NCBI GenBank assembly: GCA_016200135.1
Contig: JACQFI010000118.1
Location: 1 to 43,211 of the forward strand
DNA: 43,211 bases
Origin: Planctomycetota bacterium
GTDB lineage: Bacteria; Planctomycetota; SZUA-567; H5-PLA8
Direction of reading: 5' to 3'
Shown one piece after another: positions 17,380-25,018 of this stretch (its first letter is position 1; each line of letters starts with the position of its first letter). Under the pieces are notes generated by a model. That model had not been told where the DNA came from and ran no database searches. It saw only the letters and a list, made by a program, of their open reading frames with translations. The position numbers were made by a program, and so were the translations under genes.

Positions 17380-17823
17380 ATGAATAACAATGGCGACGTG
17401 ATGGTTCTTTTAGGTGTGTATGCGGTTATCATCGGCTCATTTCTGGCCGTCTCGCTGGCGATCAATGCCCTGATCTGCTGGCTTGTTTCGGGCTGCTACA
17501 AACGCATTCCCCAGCAATTCAGAAAGATGGAGCCGGGGATGGTCTGGCTGCTGATGATTCCCTGCGTGCCGATCGTGTGGAATTTCTTCGTCTTCCCGCG
17601 CCTCGCCGAATCCTACAAGGCCTATTTCGATTCGGTCGGCAATACGGAAGTCGGCGATTGCGGCGCGCAGATTTCGCTCTTCTTCGCCGTTGCCGTCGTT
17701 TGCGCGCACGTTCCATGTCTGAATTACTTGGCCGGCCCCGTGGCGCTGGTGCTGCTTATTATTACCCTGGTAAAGGCGCACGACCTGAAGAACAAGATTC
17801 CGGAGACCGCGGCCGTATCCTGA
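17380..17823 (+). CDS. Hypothetical inner-membrane protein, three to four helices
   Basis: A 147-residue membrane protein. The ATG at 17380 has AAAGGG upstream and starts just before the first helix. Hydrophobic segments lie at about 8-35, 58-75, 105-122 and 122-138. A Cys pair (GCYKRIP, LICWLVSGC) and a charged loop separate them. The family is not recognised; it resembles small uncharacterised four-helix proteins. It lies 26-35 bases before a DUF2752 gene, so the two may be co-transcribed. Confidence 0.65.
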   Translation: MNNNGDVMVLLGVYAVIIGSFLAVSLAINALICWLVSGCYKRIPQQFRKMEPGMVWLLMIPCVPIVWNFFVFPRLAESYKAYFDSVGNTEVGDCGAQISLFFAVAVVCAHVPCLNYLAGPVALVLLIITLVKAHDLKNKIPETAAVS

Positions 17824-17857
17824 ACCGCCGCGTTTCGGTTATTGGAGCTTGAACGAC

Positions 17858-18283
17858 GTGGGAACGTCTGCGAGCAACCGCGTGCTCGGCTATCTCTCGC
17901 GCCGCCCCAGCGCGGTGCTCTCGATTCTGGCCGGCGGGGCGGTGCTGACGAGCTGCGTCTTTTCGCCGGGCGGCCTGCCGAATCTTCCTGTCTGTTGGTT
18001 CAAGAACACCACGGGCTTGCCCTGCCCCGGCTGCGGGCTCACGCGGGCCTTCTGCGCGATCTCGCACGGCGATTTCGGCGCCGCGTGGAGTTTCAATCCG
18101 TTCGGGTTCCTCTTTTACGCCGGAGCCGTGGCGCTGGCCGTTTGGCCCGTGCTGGTGTGGAAATTCCCGCGGCTTGAAAACGTCCGCCCCGCCGCGCGGC
18201 GCGTGGTCTGGTTCGTCTTCGGCCTGATCGCGGCCATGTGGGTCTTCGGTGTCTGGCGCATCTGCGCGGGGTCGAACGTCTAG
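17858..18283 (+). CDS. DUF2752 membrane protein
   Basis: About 141 residues. The signature CPGCGLTRAF (near residues 58-67), followed by GDFGAAWSFNPFGFL, is characteristic of DUF2752, a small membrane family of unknown function. Three helices are visible. The start is unclear: a TTG at 17849 or a GTG at 17858; GGAG lies about ten bases before the GTG. The two Cys in CPGC could bind metal or form a redox pair, but nothing is established. Confidence 0.82.
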   Translation: MGTSASNRVLGYLSRRPSAVLSILAGGAVLTSCVFSPGGLPNLPVCWFKNTTGLPCPGCGLTRAFCAISHGDFGAAWSFNPFGFLFYAGAVALAVWPVLVWKFPRLENVRPAARRVVWFVFGLIAAMWVFGVWRICAGSNV

Positions 18284-18286
18284 CGT

Positions 18287-18391
18287 CCACAAATCCGCAC
18301 GAATCAACACGAATGCCATGCAGCGCCTCTTGAAAAGCGCGAACACTTCAATTCACTTTTCCGATTCGCGCCGATTCGTGTAGATTGGTGG
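18287..18391. repeat. Inverted repeat, CACGAATC family
   Basis: Arms at 18287-18314 and 18364-18391 are imperfect inverted copies with core CACGAATC and outer CCAC/GTGG. They are separated by about 50 bases and lie just upstream of the OsmC gene. Confidence 0.7.
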
Positions 18392-18409
18392 AAGCGAAAG
18401 GAGGCGCGC

Positions 18410-18835
18410 ATGGGCGTTCAGATCGACGTCGTCTACGAGGGGCAGCTCCACACGGTCGCGACGCACGGGCCCAGCGGCAAGACGCTCACTACCGACGCGC
18501 CCAAGGACAACATGGGCAAGGGCGAGAGCTTCTCGCCGACGGACCTCGTCGCGACGGCGCTCGGCACGTGTCTGGTGACGATCATGGGCATCGTCGCGCA
18601 GCGCAACGGGCTCGACATCGCCGGCACGCGCGTGCATGTGGAGAAGGAGATGGCGCAGGCGCCGCTGCGGCGCATCGCGCGGCTGCCCGTCACGATCACG
18701 GTGCCGAAGGAGCAGGCCGCGAAGATCTCGGCGGACGACCGGCAGAAGATGGAGAAGGCCGCGCGCACCTGCCCGGTGCACGCGAGCCTGCATCCGGAGA
18801 TCGATGCGCCGGTCACGTTTGTGTACGAGAGCTGA
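18410..18835 (+). CDS. OsmC-family peroxidase-like protein
   Basis: A 141-residue OsmC-like protein. The family reduces organic hydroperoxides using two cysteines. Cys54 in ALGTCLVTIMG and Cys121 in ARTCPVHASL match the peroxidatic and resolving positions, and FSPTDLVATALGTC is the family signature. AAAGGAGG gives an excellent ribosome site. It is a cytoplasmic protein, single and not in an operon. Whether it prefers organic peroxides (Ohr) or belongs to the YhfA/OsmC branch cannot be decided; the length is typical of the latter. Confidence 0.9.
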   Translation: MGVQIDVVYEGQLHTVATHGPSGKTLTTDAPKDNMGKGESFSPTDLVATALGTCLVTIMGIVAQRNGLDIAGTRVHVEKEMAQAPLRRIARLPVTITVPKEQAAKISADDRQKMEKAARTCPVHASLHPEIDAPVTFVYES

Positions 18836-18847
18836 ACGGAAGATCTG

Positions 18848-19058
18848 CCGCCAAGACGCGGAGAACGCCAAGAACGAACTCCTTCTTCCATTCCTACCTC
18901 TAAAACGCGCCGACATGGACTTGTCCGGTTCTCTTTGAGTACACCCGCCCCCTCACCCTGGCCCTCTCCCCCAACGACTTCTGGGAGAGGGGTACATCGG
19001 CGGCGGTCGTTCCTCAGAACGAAGTCGTTTCTTGGCGTACTTGGCGTCTTGGCGGCTG
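18848..19058. repeat. Long inverted repeat with nested CT/AG hairpin
   Basis: Arms at 18848-18874 and about 19028-19058 share CCGCCAAGACGC and ACGCCAAGAA in inverted order. Between them lies a CCCTCTCCC ... GGGAGAGGGG hairpin near 18960-18993, related to the elements at 1708 and 2340. The intergenic space between OsmC and the convergent M81 gene is therefore almost wholly repeat. Confidence 0.75.
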
Positions 19059-19075
19059 GTAACGTAGTTCGTGCG

Positions 19076-20563
19076 TTATTCAAATTTAACGTTGGGATCC
19101 AGGGGGAAAATCGGACGGCGGACGCGGGTTAAGTTTAGCTGCGCGAAGTCGGGGCGGTGGACGCCGGGGGTGTCGGCGTCGAAGATCATCTCGGCCAGAT
19201 CCTGATAGGTGCCGCGGAAGTGGACCGCGGACTTGATCGCGATCAGCTTCTTTTTGGCGGGCTCGATGCCGAGGCTGCGCGGGAAGCCCGTGTCGTAGGG
19301 CTGCAGGCGGTTCGCGGTAACGACCACTTCGACGCCGCCGATCGCCAGCACCGCGGTCTTGCCGAAGCATTCGCGCACGCCGCCGCCCATCGCGCCCTCG
19401 CGCACATACCAGCCGTCCGAGAGCAGGCGCACGTAGGCGCGGGTCTTCACCGGCGCGCCGTGCAGGTTGTCGGTCTTGCCGCCGATCTCGAATTCGGCCT
19501 CGCCACCCCCGCCCGCCGCAATAGCGCGTTCGACGGTCTCGGGATCGTGGATGCAGATCACGGCGGCGTTCTCCACCTGCGCCTCGATGAATGCGCGCAG
19601 GATCACCGTGCCGTCGCAGGGCGCGCCGCCGCCGGGGTTGTCGCTGCCGTCGGCGAGCATCACCAGACCCCGGGCGGTCTCCGCGTATGCGATTGCATCG
19701 CGCACGGGCGTGAGTTGGGGCATGAATTCATCGCGCTTTTCCCAGATAAATTCGGCCATCTCGCGCGCGGTGCGCCGGGCCACTTCGGGCGATCCGTTCG
19801 CGGTGACGATCACCGAGACGCCGGTGTCGCGGATGTTCGAGAACGGGAAGCCGGAGATCAGCGAGACGTTCACCACGCCCGGGGTCTGTTCGAGCTCGTG
19901 CGCCTTGGCCAGCACCGTCTTCATCGGTTCGCGGAGCGTGCACTGCATGGGCGGGAGCGTGAGCTGCGGGAGCTGTTCGAACGCGACCTCCGGCGTGATC
20001 TTCTTCGTGAGCATGCCGGCCATGGCCCGCCCGGCTTCCAGGCCGCGTTCGTACATATCGGTGTGGGGATACTCGTCGAAGGCGATCAGCATCGTCGCTT
20101 CCTTGATCATGTGCGCGGTCACGTTCGCGTGCAGGTCGAGCGTCGCGATGACCGGAACTTGAGGGCCCACGGCGGCGCGCACCGCCGCAAGCAGGTCGCC
20201 TTCGGCGTCCTCGAGCCGCTCGGTCACCATCGCGCCGTGCAGGTCCAGCAGCACGCCGTCGACCGGGAGTTCCGCGCGGAGCTGTTCGAGCAGCTTTCCC
20301 TTTAAGAACTCGTACGCGGATTGCTCCACCGTGCCGCCGGGCGTGGCGAAGGCCCAGAGGAGCGCGCGGAGGTCCCAGTTGTGCTTGGTGGCCTCTTCCA
20401 TGAAGCCGCCGACGATGGTGCGCGTGCCGCGGAAGTGGCCGAGCACCGCCGGTCCGCCGGAGAAATCGGGCGTGGGCGAACCGAGGCGAAAATCGACGAG
20501 CGTGGTCGGCGTGGTGGCGAAGACGTTGGTCTCGTGAGCGATCCCGCCGATGGCGATGCGCAT
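19076..20563 (-). CDS. M81 family metallopeptidase (MlrC-like)
   Basis: A 495-residue protein of the M81/MlrC family, named for an enzyme of microcystin breakdown, though most members act on unknown substrates. It begins MRIAIGGIAHETNVF, the usual N-terminus. Likely metal-site segments are LDLHGAM, TLDLHANVT and EYPHTDMYERG. The C-terminal half has ADGSDNPGGGAPCDG and the MlrC_C-type region (FRGTYQDLAEMIFDADTPG). The ATG at 20563 is chosen because it starts at the conserved motif with GGAGGG upstream; the frame runs on into a repeat. No transporter or peptide gene flanks it to suggest a substrate. Confidence 0.92.
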   Translation of the reverse strand: MRIAIGGIAHETNVFATTPTTLVDFRLGSPTPDFSGGPAVLGHFRGTRTIVGGFMEEATKHNWDLRALLWAFATPGGTVEQSAYEFLKGKLLEQLRAELPVDGVLLDLHGAMVTERLEDAEGDLLAAVRAAVGPQVPVIATLDLHANVTAHMIKEATMLIAFDEYPHTDMYERGLEAGRAMAGMLTKKITPEVAFEQLPQLTLPPMQCTLREPMKTVLAKAHELEQTPGVVNVSLISGFPFSNIRDTGVSVIVTANGSPEVARRTAREMAEFIWEKRDEFMPQLTPVRDAIAYAETARGLVMLADGSDNPGGGAPCDGTVILRAFIEAQVENAAVICIHDPETVERAIAAGGGGEAEFEIGGKTDNLHGAPVKTRAYVRLLSDGWYVREGAMGGGVRECFGKTAVLAIGGVEVVVTANRLQPYDTGFPRSLGIEPAKKKLIAIKSAVHFRGTYQDLAEMIFDADTPGVHRPDFAQLNLTRVRRPIFPLDPNVKFE

Positions 20564-20621
20564 CTCTCGGCCCTCCACAGATACTGGAGAAAGGATAACA
20601 GGCTGCTGTGGTGCAATACAG

Positions 20622-20773
20622 CAAATCCGAAATCCGAAGCTTGAAATCCGAAACAAACTTCAATACGAAAAACAGGCCATCAGAACATACCCGAGTCCAA
20701 TGCCAGCGGTTGCTTCTTGGAATTTGCCGATTATCCGTTCGTTTCGGATTTCGAAATTCGAGTTTCGGATTTG
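20622..20773. repeat. Inverted repeat, AAATCCGAAATCCGAA family
   Basis: The left arm near 20622-20655 contains AAATCCGAAATCCGAAG and GAAATCCGAAAC. The right arm at 20741-20773 holds the inverted form GTTTCGGATTTCGAAATTCG. Further copies occur at 21557-21704 and 26131-26156. The pair lies between the divergent M81 and HpnG-like genes, where their promoters would be expected. Confidence 0.75.
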
Positions 20774-20798
20774 CTTCATTTGCTTTATCACTTCGTTC

Positions 20799-21551
20799 AT
20801 GCTTTCCCCGGGCTCCATCATCGGAATCGTCTCCGCCTTGAAAGAGGAAGAGGCCGCGGTGCGCGCGGCGGTGGACGCGCTGCCGGAGGCGCAGCGCGCG
20901 CGCGTGAAGACCGCGCGCGGCGGGTTGGGGTGGGACATGGCCGAGAAGGCCGCGAAGGAGCTGGCCGCGACGCCGGGCCTCGCGCTGCTCTGTTCCACGG
21001 GTTTCAGCGGCGGGCTGGTGGACGGGCTCGAGCCGGGCATGCTCTGCATGGCCGAGCGCCTCCTGCCGCTCCCGCCCACGACGGCCTCGTTCGCCTCGAA
21101 CAAGATCGACCAGCCGCTCGCGGTGAATACGACTGCCTGCGCGCCCGCTTTGGCGGCGCTGAAGGCCGCGGGGCTGGCGTGCCGTTGCGGCATGGCCGTG
21201 ACGGTGCGCGAGCCGGTGCTGCAAGGGCAGGAGAAGCGTTTTCTCGGCATGAGCCTGAAGGCCGAGACGGTGGACATGGAGTCGGCGGCGGTGGCGACGA
21301 TCGCGCGCGACGGCAAACTGCCGGTGCTGGTGCTGCGCGCAATCAGCGACACGGTGAACGACGACCTGCCGCCCGAGATCGCGGGGTTCCTCGACCAGAG
21401 CGGCCAGTTGAAGATGGGCACGGTCGCGAAGTTCGCGTTCAAGAATACGGCCAACGTGGGCTTGTTGATGAAGCTGAAGGCGAACGCCGACAAGGCGGCG
21501 GCGGCGCTAACGGCGGCGTGGAAGGTTGTGCTGCCGGCGCTGCTATCTTAA
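20799..21551 (+). CDS. hpnG: HpnG-like phosphorylase/nucleosidase
   Basis: A 250-residue member of the purine phosphorylase superfamily. The pattern GLGWDMAEKAA, CSTGFSGGL, VDMESAAVATIA, LRAISDTVNDDLP and the late DQSGQLKMG resembles hopanoid phosphorylase HpnG. HpnG removes adenine from adenosylhopane to give the ribosyl or phosphoribosyl form, the step after HpnH. VDMESAA carries the ribose-binding Met-Glu, and RAISD the catalytic Asp. The ATG at 20799 starts at the superfamily fold (IIGIVSALKEE). No good ribosome site is seen, because the upstream sequence is repeat. A standalone nucleosidase of another substrate is the alternative, but hpnH in the same window supports HpnG. Confidence 0.75.
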   Translation: MLSPGSIIGIVSALKEEEAAVRAAVDALPEAQRARVKTARGGLGWDMAEKAAKELAATPGLALLCSTGFSGGLVDGLEPGMLCMAERLLPLPPTTASFASNKIDQPLAVNTTACAPALAALKAAGLACRCGMAVTVREPVLQGQEKRFLGMSLKAETVDMESAAVATIARDGKLPVLVLRAISDTVNDDLPPEIAGFLDQSGQLKMGTVAKFAFKNTANVGLLMKLKANADKAAAALTAAWKVVLPALLS

Positions 21552-21556
21552 AAACA

Positions 21557-21704
21557 AATCCGAAATCCGAAACATAATCCAAACGGCAAGAACCAAACAA
21601 ACTGAAAACAGCAAAAGGCAATCGTTGGCTGCCGAAGGCAATCTTGATAGGGGTGTTTTCTTTTTGCCGTTTGGCGTTTGTTTCGGACTTCGAGCTTCGG
21701 ATTT
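21557..21704. repeat. Second AAATCCGAAATCCGAA inverted repeat
   Basis: CAAATCCGAAATCCGAAAC at 21557-21575 faces the inverted form TGTTTCGGACTTCGAGCTTC near 21681-21700. Inside them, CCAAACGGCA (about 21577) faces TGCCGTTTGG (about 21665). With the copy at 20622-20773 it brackets the HpnG-like gene on both sides. Confidence 0.7.
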
Positions 21705-21710
21705 ACCGTA

Positions 21711-22925
21711 TCAGAGTCGGCTCAGCACCGAGTCGCTCACGCTGCTGGCGGGGGGCTGGACTTCCTTGGGCGGCGCGAGGTACTGGTCGAAGACGATCGA
21801 GAGCGTCTGCACGAAGATCACGCTCACGAACGTGCCTTCGCTCAGCGGCGTGGCCTTGCGCAGGATGAGTTCGATCAGCCCCACCGCGATCCCCGCCAGC
21901 GCCTTGCCGCGCTTGCTCCGCGGGCCCACCGTGGGGTCGGCGGCGAGATAGAAGAAGCCCAGCAGTGTGTAGCCGCTTAAAAGGTGGATCGAGACGAGCG
22001 GCGTGTCGGTGATGTAGAGCCCCGCCGCCAGCGTGCCCAGCGCGAAGAACGGCATCACCCACGAGACGGCGCCGCTGAAGACGATCAGCAGCAGCCCGAA
22101 GAGCAGCGCGAGGCCGCTCGCGCCGCCGATGGACCCCGGCGTGTAGCCGAGCATCATCTTCACCACCGGCGCGTTGTAGCGCGTCTGTAACTGGGCCGCG
22201 TCGTCGGGCTCGGCGCTCTTGACGAGGTCGATCGGGCGCTTGCTGTGGATCGCCTCGGCCGGGACGCCGGGGCTCCATTCGGGCTTGCGGCCGTCGCGGC
22301 TGGCGAAGAGTTCGTCGAAATAGGTCTTGTGGTCGATCGATTTCCGGATGTCTCCGCCGAGAAATTCCGTGAGCGCCGCGCCGAGCCACGTGCGGCTGGG
22401 TTCGGTTCCGGGCTGCGCGCTGTCGCGCGCGGGCGCGGCGACCGAGCGCGCCAGGACGGGCCAGCGGCCTTCGGGGTGCATCCATCCAAAGAAGAGCAGG
22501 TGTACCGCGAGCAGGCCCACCGCGGCCGGCTGGAGCAGCGGCATGCCGTCGACGGACCACCAGTGCTTGCCGATCACGATCGCGGCCACCGCGGCCAAGG
22601 CGGGGAGCCAGAGCGGCGAGGCGGGGGGCATTAGCAGGCCGACGAGCAGGCCCGTGAGCAGCCACGTGCCGTCGCGCAGGCCGCTGGGGTTGTTGAAGAT
22701 GAAGCGGTTGTTATAGCGGTGCGTCACGAGTTCGGTGGCGAAGGCCGAGAGGAGCGCCGTCAGCACCACCAGCCCTGCGTACCAGCCGAAGACGAAAAGG
22801 CCGACCATCAGCGCCGGCAGCAGCGCGGCCGAAGCGGTGTAGCGCGCCGACGCGAGCGTCTCCTCGCGCGGCTCCACCGCCGAACGCCACAAGAGGTAGC
22901 TGTGGAATTTCTGAATCAGATTCAA
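21711..22925 (-). CDS. RnfD/NqrB-like membrane protein, standalone
   Basis: A 404-residue protein with about eight to ten membrane helices. FNNPSGLRDGTWLLTGLLVGLLMPP and YTPGSIGGASGLALLFGLLLIVF match RnfD/NqrB family blocks. In those proteins FMN is attached to a Thr in an SGAT motif just before the second block. Here that place reads DAAQLQTRYNAPVVKMM, so the canonical attachment motif is missing. A charged insertion (about 170-245) is also unusual. No other Rnf or Nqr subunit is in the window. The start is TTG at 22925, with GGGAG eight bases before it and no better choice. It is probably a divergent RnfD paralogue; whether it still works in electron transfer is uncertain. Confidence 0.78.
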   Translation of the reverse strand: MNLIQKFHSYLLWRSAVEPREETLASARYTASAALLPALMVGLFVFGWYAGLVVLTALLSAFATELVTHRYNNRFIFNNPSGLRDGTWLLTGLLVGLLMPPASPLWLPALAAVAAIVIGKHWWSVDGMPLLQPAAVGLLAVHLLFFGWMHPEGRWPVLARSVAAPARDSAQPGTEPSRTWLGAALTEFLGGDIRKSIDHKTYFDELFASRDGRKPEWSPGVPAEAIHSKRPIDLVKSAEPDDAAQLQTRYNAPVVKMMLGYTPGSIGGASGLALLFGLLLIVFSGAVSWVMPFFALGTLAAGLYITDTPLVSIHLLSGYTLLGFFYLAADPTVGPRSKRGKALAGIAVGLIELILRKATPLSEGTFVSVIFVQTLSIVFDQYLAPPKEVQPPASSVSDSVLSRL

Positions 22926-22983
22926 CGGCGCGGCTCCCGAAATTTTTCCTCAGCACTCAGGACTGAGCACTCGGAACTGGCCA

Positions 22984-24246
22984 TTATGGTATCAAATCCG
23001 AGAGCTTCTGCGCGATTTTTTTCAGCCCTTCGGCGTTCGGTTTCCGGCCGTAGACGCCGGACTTCTCCGGGTCCAGACGCCAGGCTTTCTCGTCGAGGAC
23101 CTCCGCCCAATCCAGCATCCGCGCCCCGCGCGCCGCCGCGGCCTCTCGGACTTCCAAGCGCAGCAGGTCGAGGCGCGCCTGCGCCACGCCGTACTTGATG
23201 GGCGGGGCGAGCACCGCCTGTTTCACGCCCGCGCGCGCCAGGCGTTCGAGCAGCGCTTCGAGCACGACGCGGTAGATCCGCGGCTCCGTGGCGACTTCCA
23301 GGTCCTCCGGCGGAAGCACGATCACGATGCGCTCGGGTTTCTCTTTAAGCGCCGCCAACGCGCGCAGCACCTCGTTGAACGCGCGCAGCACCGGCGCGCA
23401 GCCGGACGGTTCGTACGGCCCAAGCGCCACCGGCGCGGAGGCTTTCTCGGGCAGAAGTTCGCCAAAGTCGAGCGCCTGGGATGAGGGCGAATTCGGCCCC
23501 TGCGTCGAATCCCCTCCTTTAGAAAGGGGGGTCTTGCCCCACGCGCCCGGCAGCATCAGCACCGCGCGCGCGACCGGCGCCTGCGCGTCCTGATCCTTGA
23601 TGCCGAGCGCCCACTTCACCGGCGCGAACGTGCGGTCGCCCTCGCGGTTCACGCGTTCGACCACCGGCACGAGCACAGTGGGGCGGGCCTCCGTGCCCGC
23701 CTCCCTTACCACCAGCCGCCCGTCCTTCACTTCCGCGTCCGGCCACGGGTCGGCGTCGCGCACGAGCCGGACGACAGGCCCGGCCACGTCGCCCTGCGGC
23801 GTCTTGAGTGTGAATGTTGCGCGCGCGGCGTCGTGCAGGTCGAGGTCCTTGCGGTACTCGGCGAACGCGTTGGGCGTGGCCGCGAGCTTCTCTTCGGCCA
23901 CTCTCAGGCTCTTGCCCGCGGCGTCGAAGATCTCCGCGCGCACCGTCACGTCCGCGGCCGCGCCGGTGGTGTTCTCGACGCGCAGGCACGCGGTGAGCGC
24001 CTCGCCCGCGTACAGTGCGGGCGGGAGGTAATCGACGATGAGGTAGAAGGGCTTCTTCTCGGTGGGCGGAGGCTGGGTGGACGGCCCGGGCGGCGGCTGT
24101 TCGGCGGCGCGGGAGACGGCACACGCGCAGACCGCAGCCAGGATGATCGCGGCCAACGCGCGCCGGTAGGGCAGACATTCCTGTCTGCCCCATAAAAGTG
24201 TGCAGACAGGAATGTCTGCACCACTGTTTTTGCCGCGCATATCCAT
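22984..24246 (-). CDS. Secreted SGNH-hydrolase-like protein with repeat-derived N-terminus
   Basis: A 420-residue exported protein. A signal-like helix (RALAAIILAAVCACAVSRA) lies at about residues 26-44. Residues 55-165 look like an extracellular beta domain (LYAGEALTACLRVENTTGAA). The C-terminal half resembles an SGNH/GDSL fold: RIVIVLPPEDLEV, KQAVLAPPIKYGV and the end pattern DWAEVLD ... GRKPNAEGLKKIAQKL. The usual catalytic DxxH is not evident (KPNAEG in its place), so it may be inactive. The ATG at 24246 has GAGG upstream. The first 25 or so residues come from a pair of dispersed palindromes (24169-24220), so either the repeat entered the gene's 5' end or the true start lies further in. 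Confidence 0.65.
   Translation of the reverse strand: MDMRGKNSGADIPVCTLLWGRQECLPYRRALAAIILAAVCACAVSRAAEQPPPGPSTQPPPTEKKPFYLIVDYLPPALYAGEALTACLRVENTTGAAADVTVRAEIFDAAGKSLRVAEEKLAATPNAFAEYRKDLDLHDAARATFTLKTPQGDVAGPVVRLVRDADPWPDAEVKDGRLVVREAGTEARPTVLVPVVERVNREGDRTFAPVKWALGIKDQDAQAPVARAVLMLPGAWGKTPLSKGGDSTQGPNSPSSQALDFGELLPEKASAPVALGPYEPSGCAPVLRAFNEVLRALAALKEKPERIVIVLPPEDLEVATEPRIYRVVLEALLERLARAGVKQAVLAPPIKYGVAQARLDLLRLEVREAAAARGARMLDWAEVLDEKAWRLDPEKSGVYGRKPNAEGLKKIAQKLSDLIP
24169..24220. repeat. Paired palindromes, ACAGGAATG family
   Basis: GGGCAGACA-TTCC-TGTCTGCCC (24169-24190) and TGCAGACA-GGAA-TGTCTGCA (24201-24220) are adjacent perfect palindromes. They lie inside the predicted 5' end of the SGNH-like gene. 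Relatives are at 2229-2252 and 24932-24957. Confidence 0.8.
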
Positions 24247-24282
24247 CTTGCCGCCTCGCACCCGTGGGGCAGACTAACACGC

Positions 24283-24909
24283 ATGGACGGCGCGGCAAAA
24301 CCAAGCGCGGAGACGGCGCAGCCGGGGTTCTGGCGGCGCCTTCGCGCGCGCCTACGCTTTGGCTTGGGCGGGCTGGTGCTGTTCGTGCTGTTTCTGGCGA
24401 GTCTCGCGGCGGTGTGGGTTAGGTGGGAGGCGTGGGTGGTGACATCAAATACCAAAGTTCCAAAGGATGGAGTTTGGACCTATCAGGAAAATGCTGTTTC
24501 AATTTATGCGTCACCTGACTGCAGTCGTGCATTTTTAGTTCCAAAAGACAAGGATATGTTCACTATTCTACCTGGAACCATAGCGATTGCTGAGGTCGTG
24601 GAGAGAGGTGATTTTCATGTCTTAGTAGAACCAAGAGACCGGCTTTGTTTATTGCCGTGTCCTGATCCTAATCGTGCAGAAATGGAGGTAATGTTCGCTC
24701 AACATAAATTTGTGGACAATGATCATATCCAACTGAAATACAAAACATTGGATCAAGATTACTACCTTGCAGAATATTATCGCCGCCACCCCGAGTGGTG
24801 GTGGGGCCACTTTTGTCGGCCGGAAGTGTGGGTCGCGATCATGCTCGGCGCGCTATGGCTGTGGCGCGTGATTCGTGCGGTTCGCGCGCGGCCGGCCGTT
24901 ACGGCATGA
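24283..24909 (+). CDS. Two-helix membrane protein with AT-rich core
   Basis: A 208-residue protein with an N-terminal helix (about 29-48, GLGGLVLFVLFLASLAAVWV) and a C-terminal helix (about 182-195, VWVAIMLGALWLW), both GC-rich. The middle (roughly 24440-24780) is visibly AT-rich with different codon choice and encodes a Tyr-, Asp- and Cys-containing soluble region (WTYQENAVSIYASPDCSRAF, LLPCPDPNRAEMEV). The mosaic suggests replacement of the central part by foreign DNA. No family is recognised. Its start lies only about 36 bases from that of the divergent SGNH-like gene. Confidence 0.65.
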   Translation: MDGAAKPSAETAQPGFWRRLRARLRFGLGGLVLFVLFLASLAAVWVRWEAWVVTSNTKVPKDGVWTYQENAVSIYASPDCSRAFLVPKDKDMFTILPGTIAIAEVVERGDFHVLVEPRDRLCLLPCPDPNRAEMEVMFAQHKFVDNDHIQLKYKTLDQDYYLAEYYRRHPEWWWGHFCRPEVWVAIMLGALWLWRVIRAVRARPAVTA

Positions 24910-24931
24910 AGGTTGAGCAGAAGATTCCTTT

Positions 24932-25007
24932 AGGGGACAGACAGGAATGGCTGTCCTACCGGGTTGCCGGCTTCCGTTCTCCGTGCTCTCCGTGAACTCT
25001 GTGGTAA
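24932..25007. repeat. Two dispersed repeats in tandem
   Basis: AGGGGACAG ... CTGTCCT (24932-24957), containing ACAGGAATG, is followed by TTCTCCGTGCTCTCCGTG at 24978-24995 and AACTCTGTGG after it. The second part copies the element at 12938. It fills the space before the first alcohol dehydrogenase. Confidence 0.65.
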
Positions 25008-25018
25008 ATAAGAGCCCC

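Noticed and set aside
24169..24220. Possible CRISPR-like repeat
   Set aside because: Only two palindromes of different sequence are present, with no regular spacers and no cas genes.
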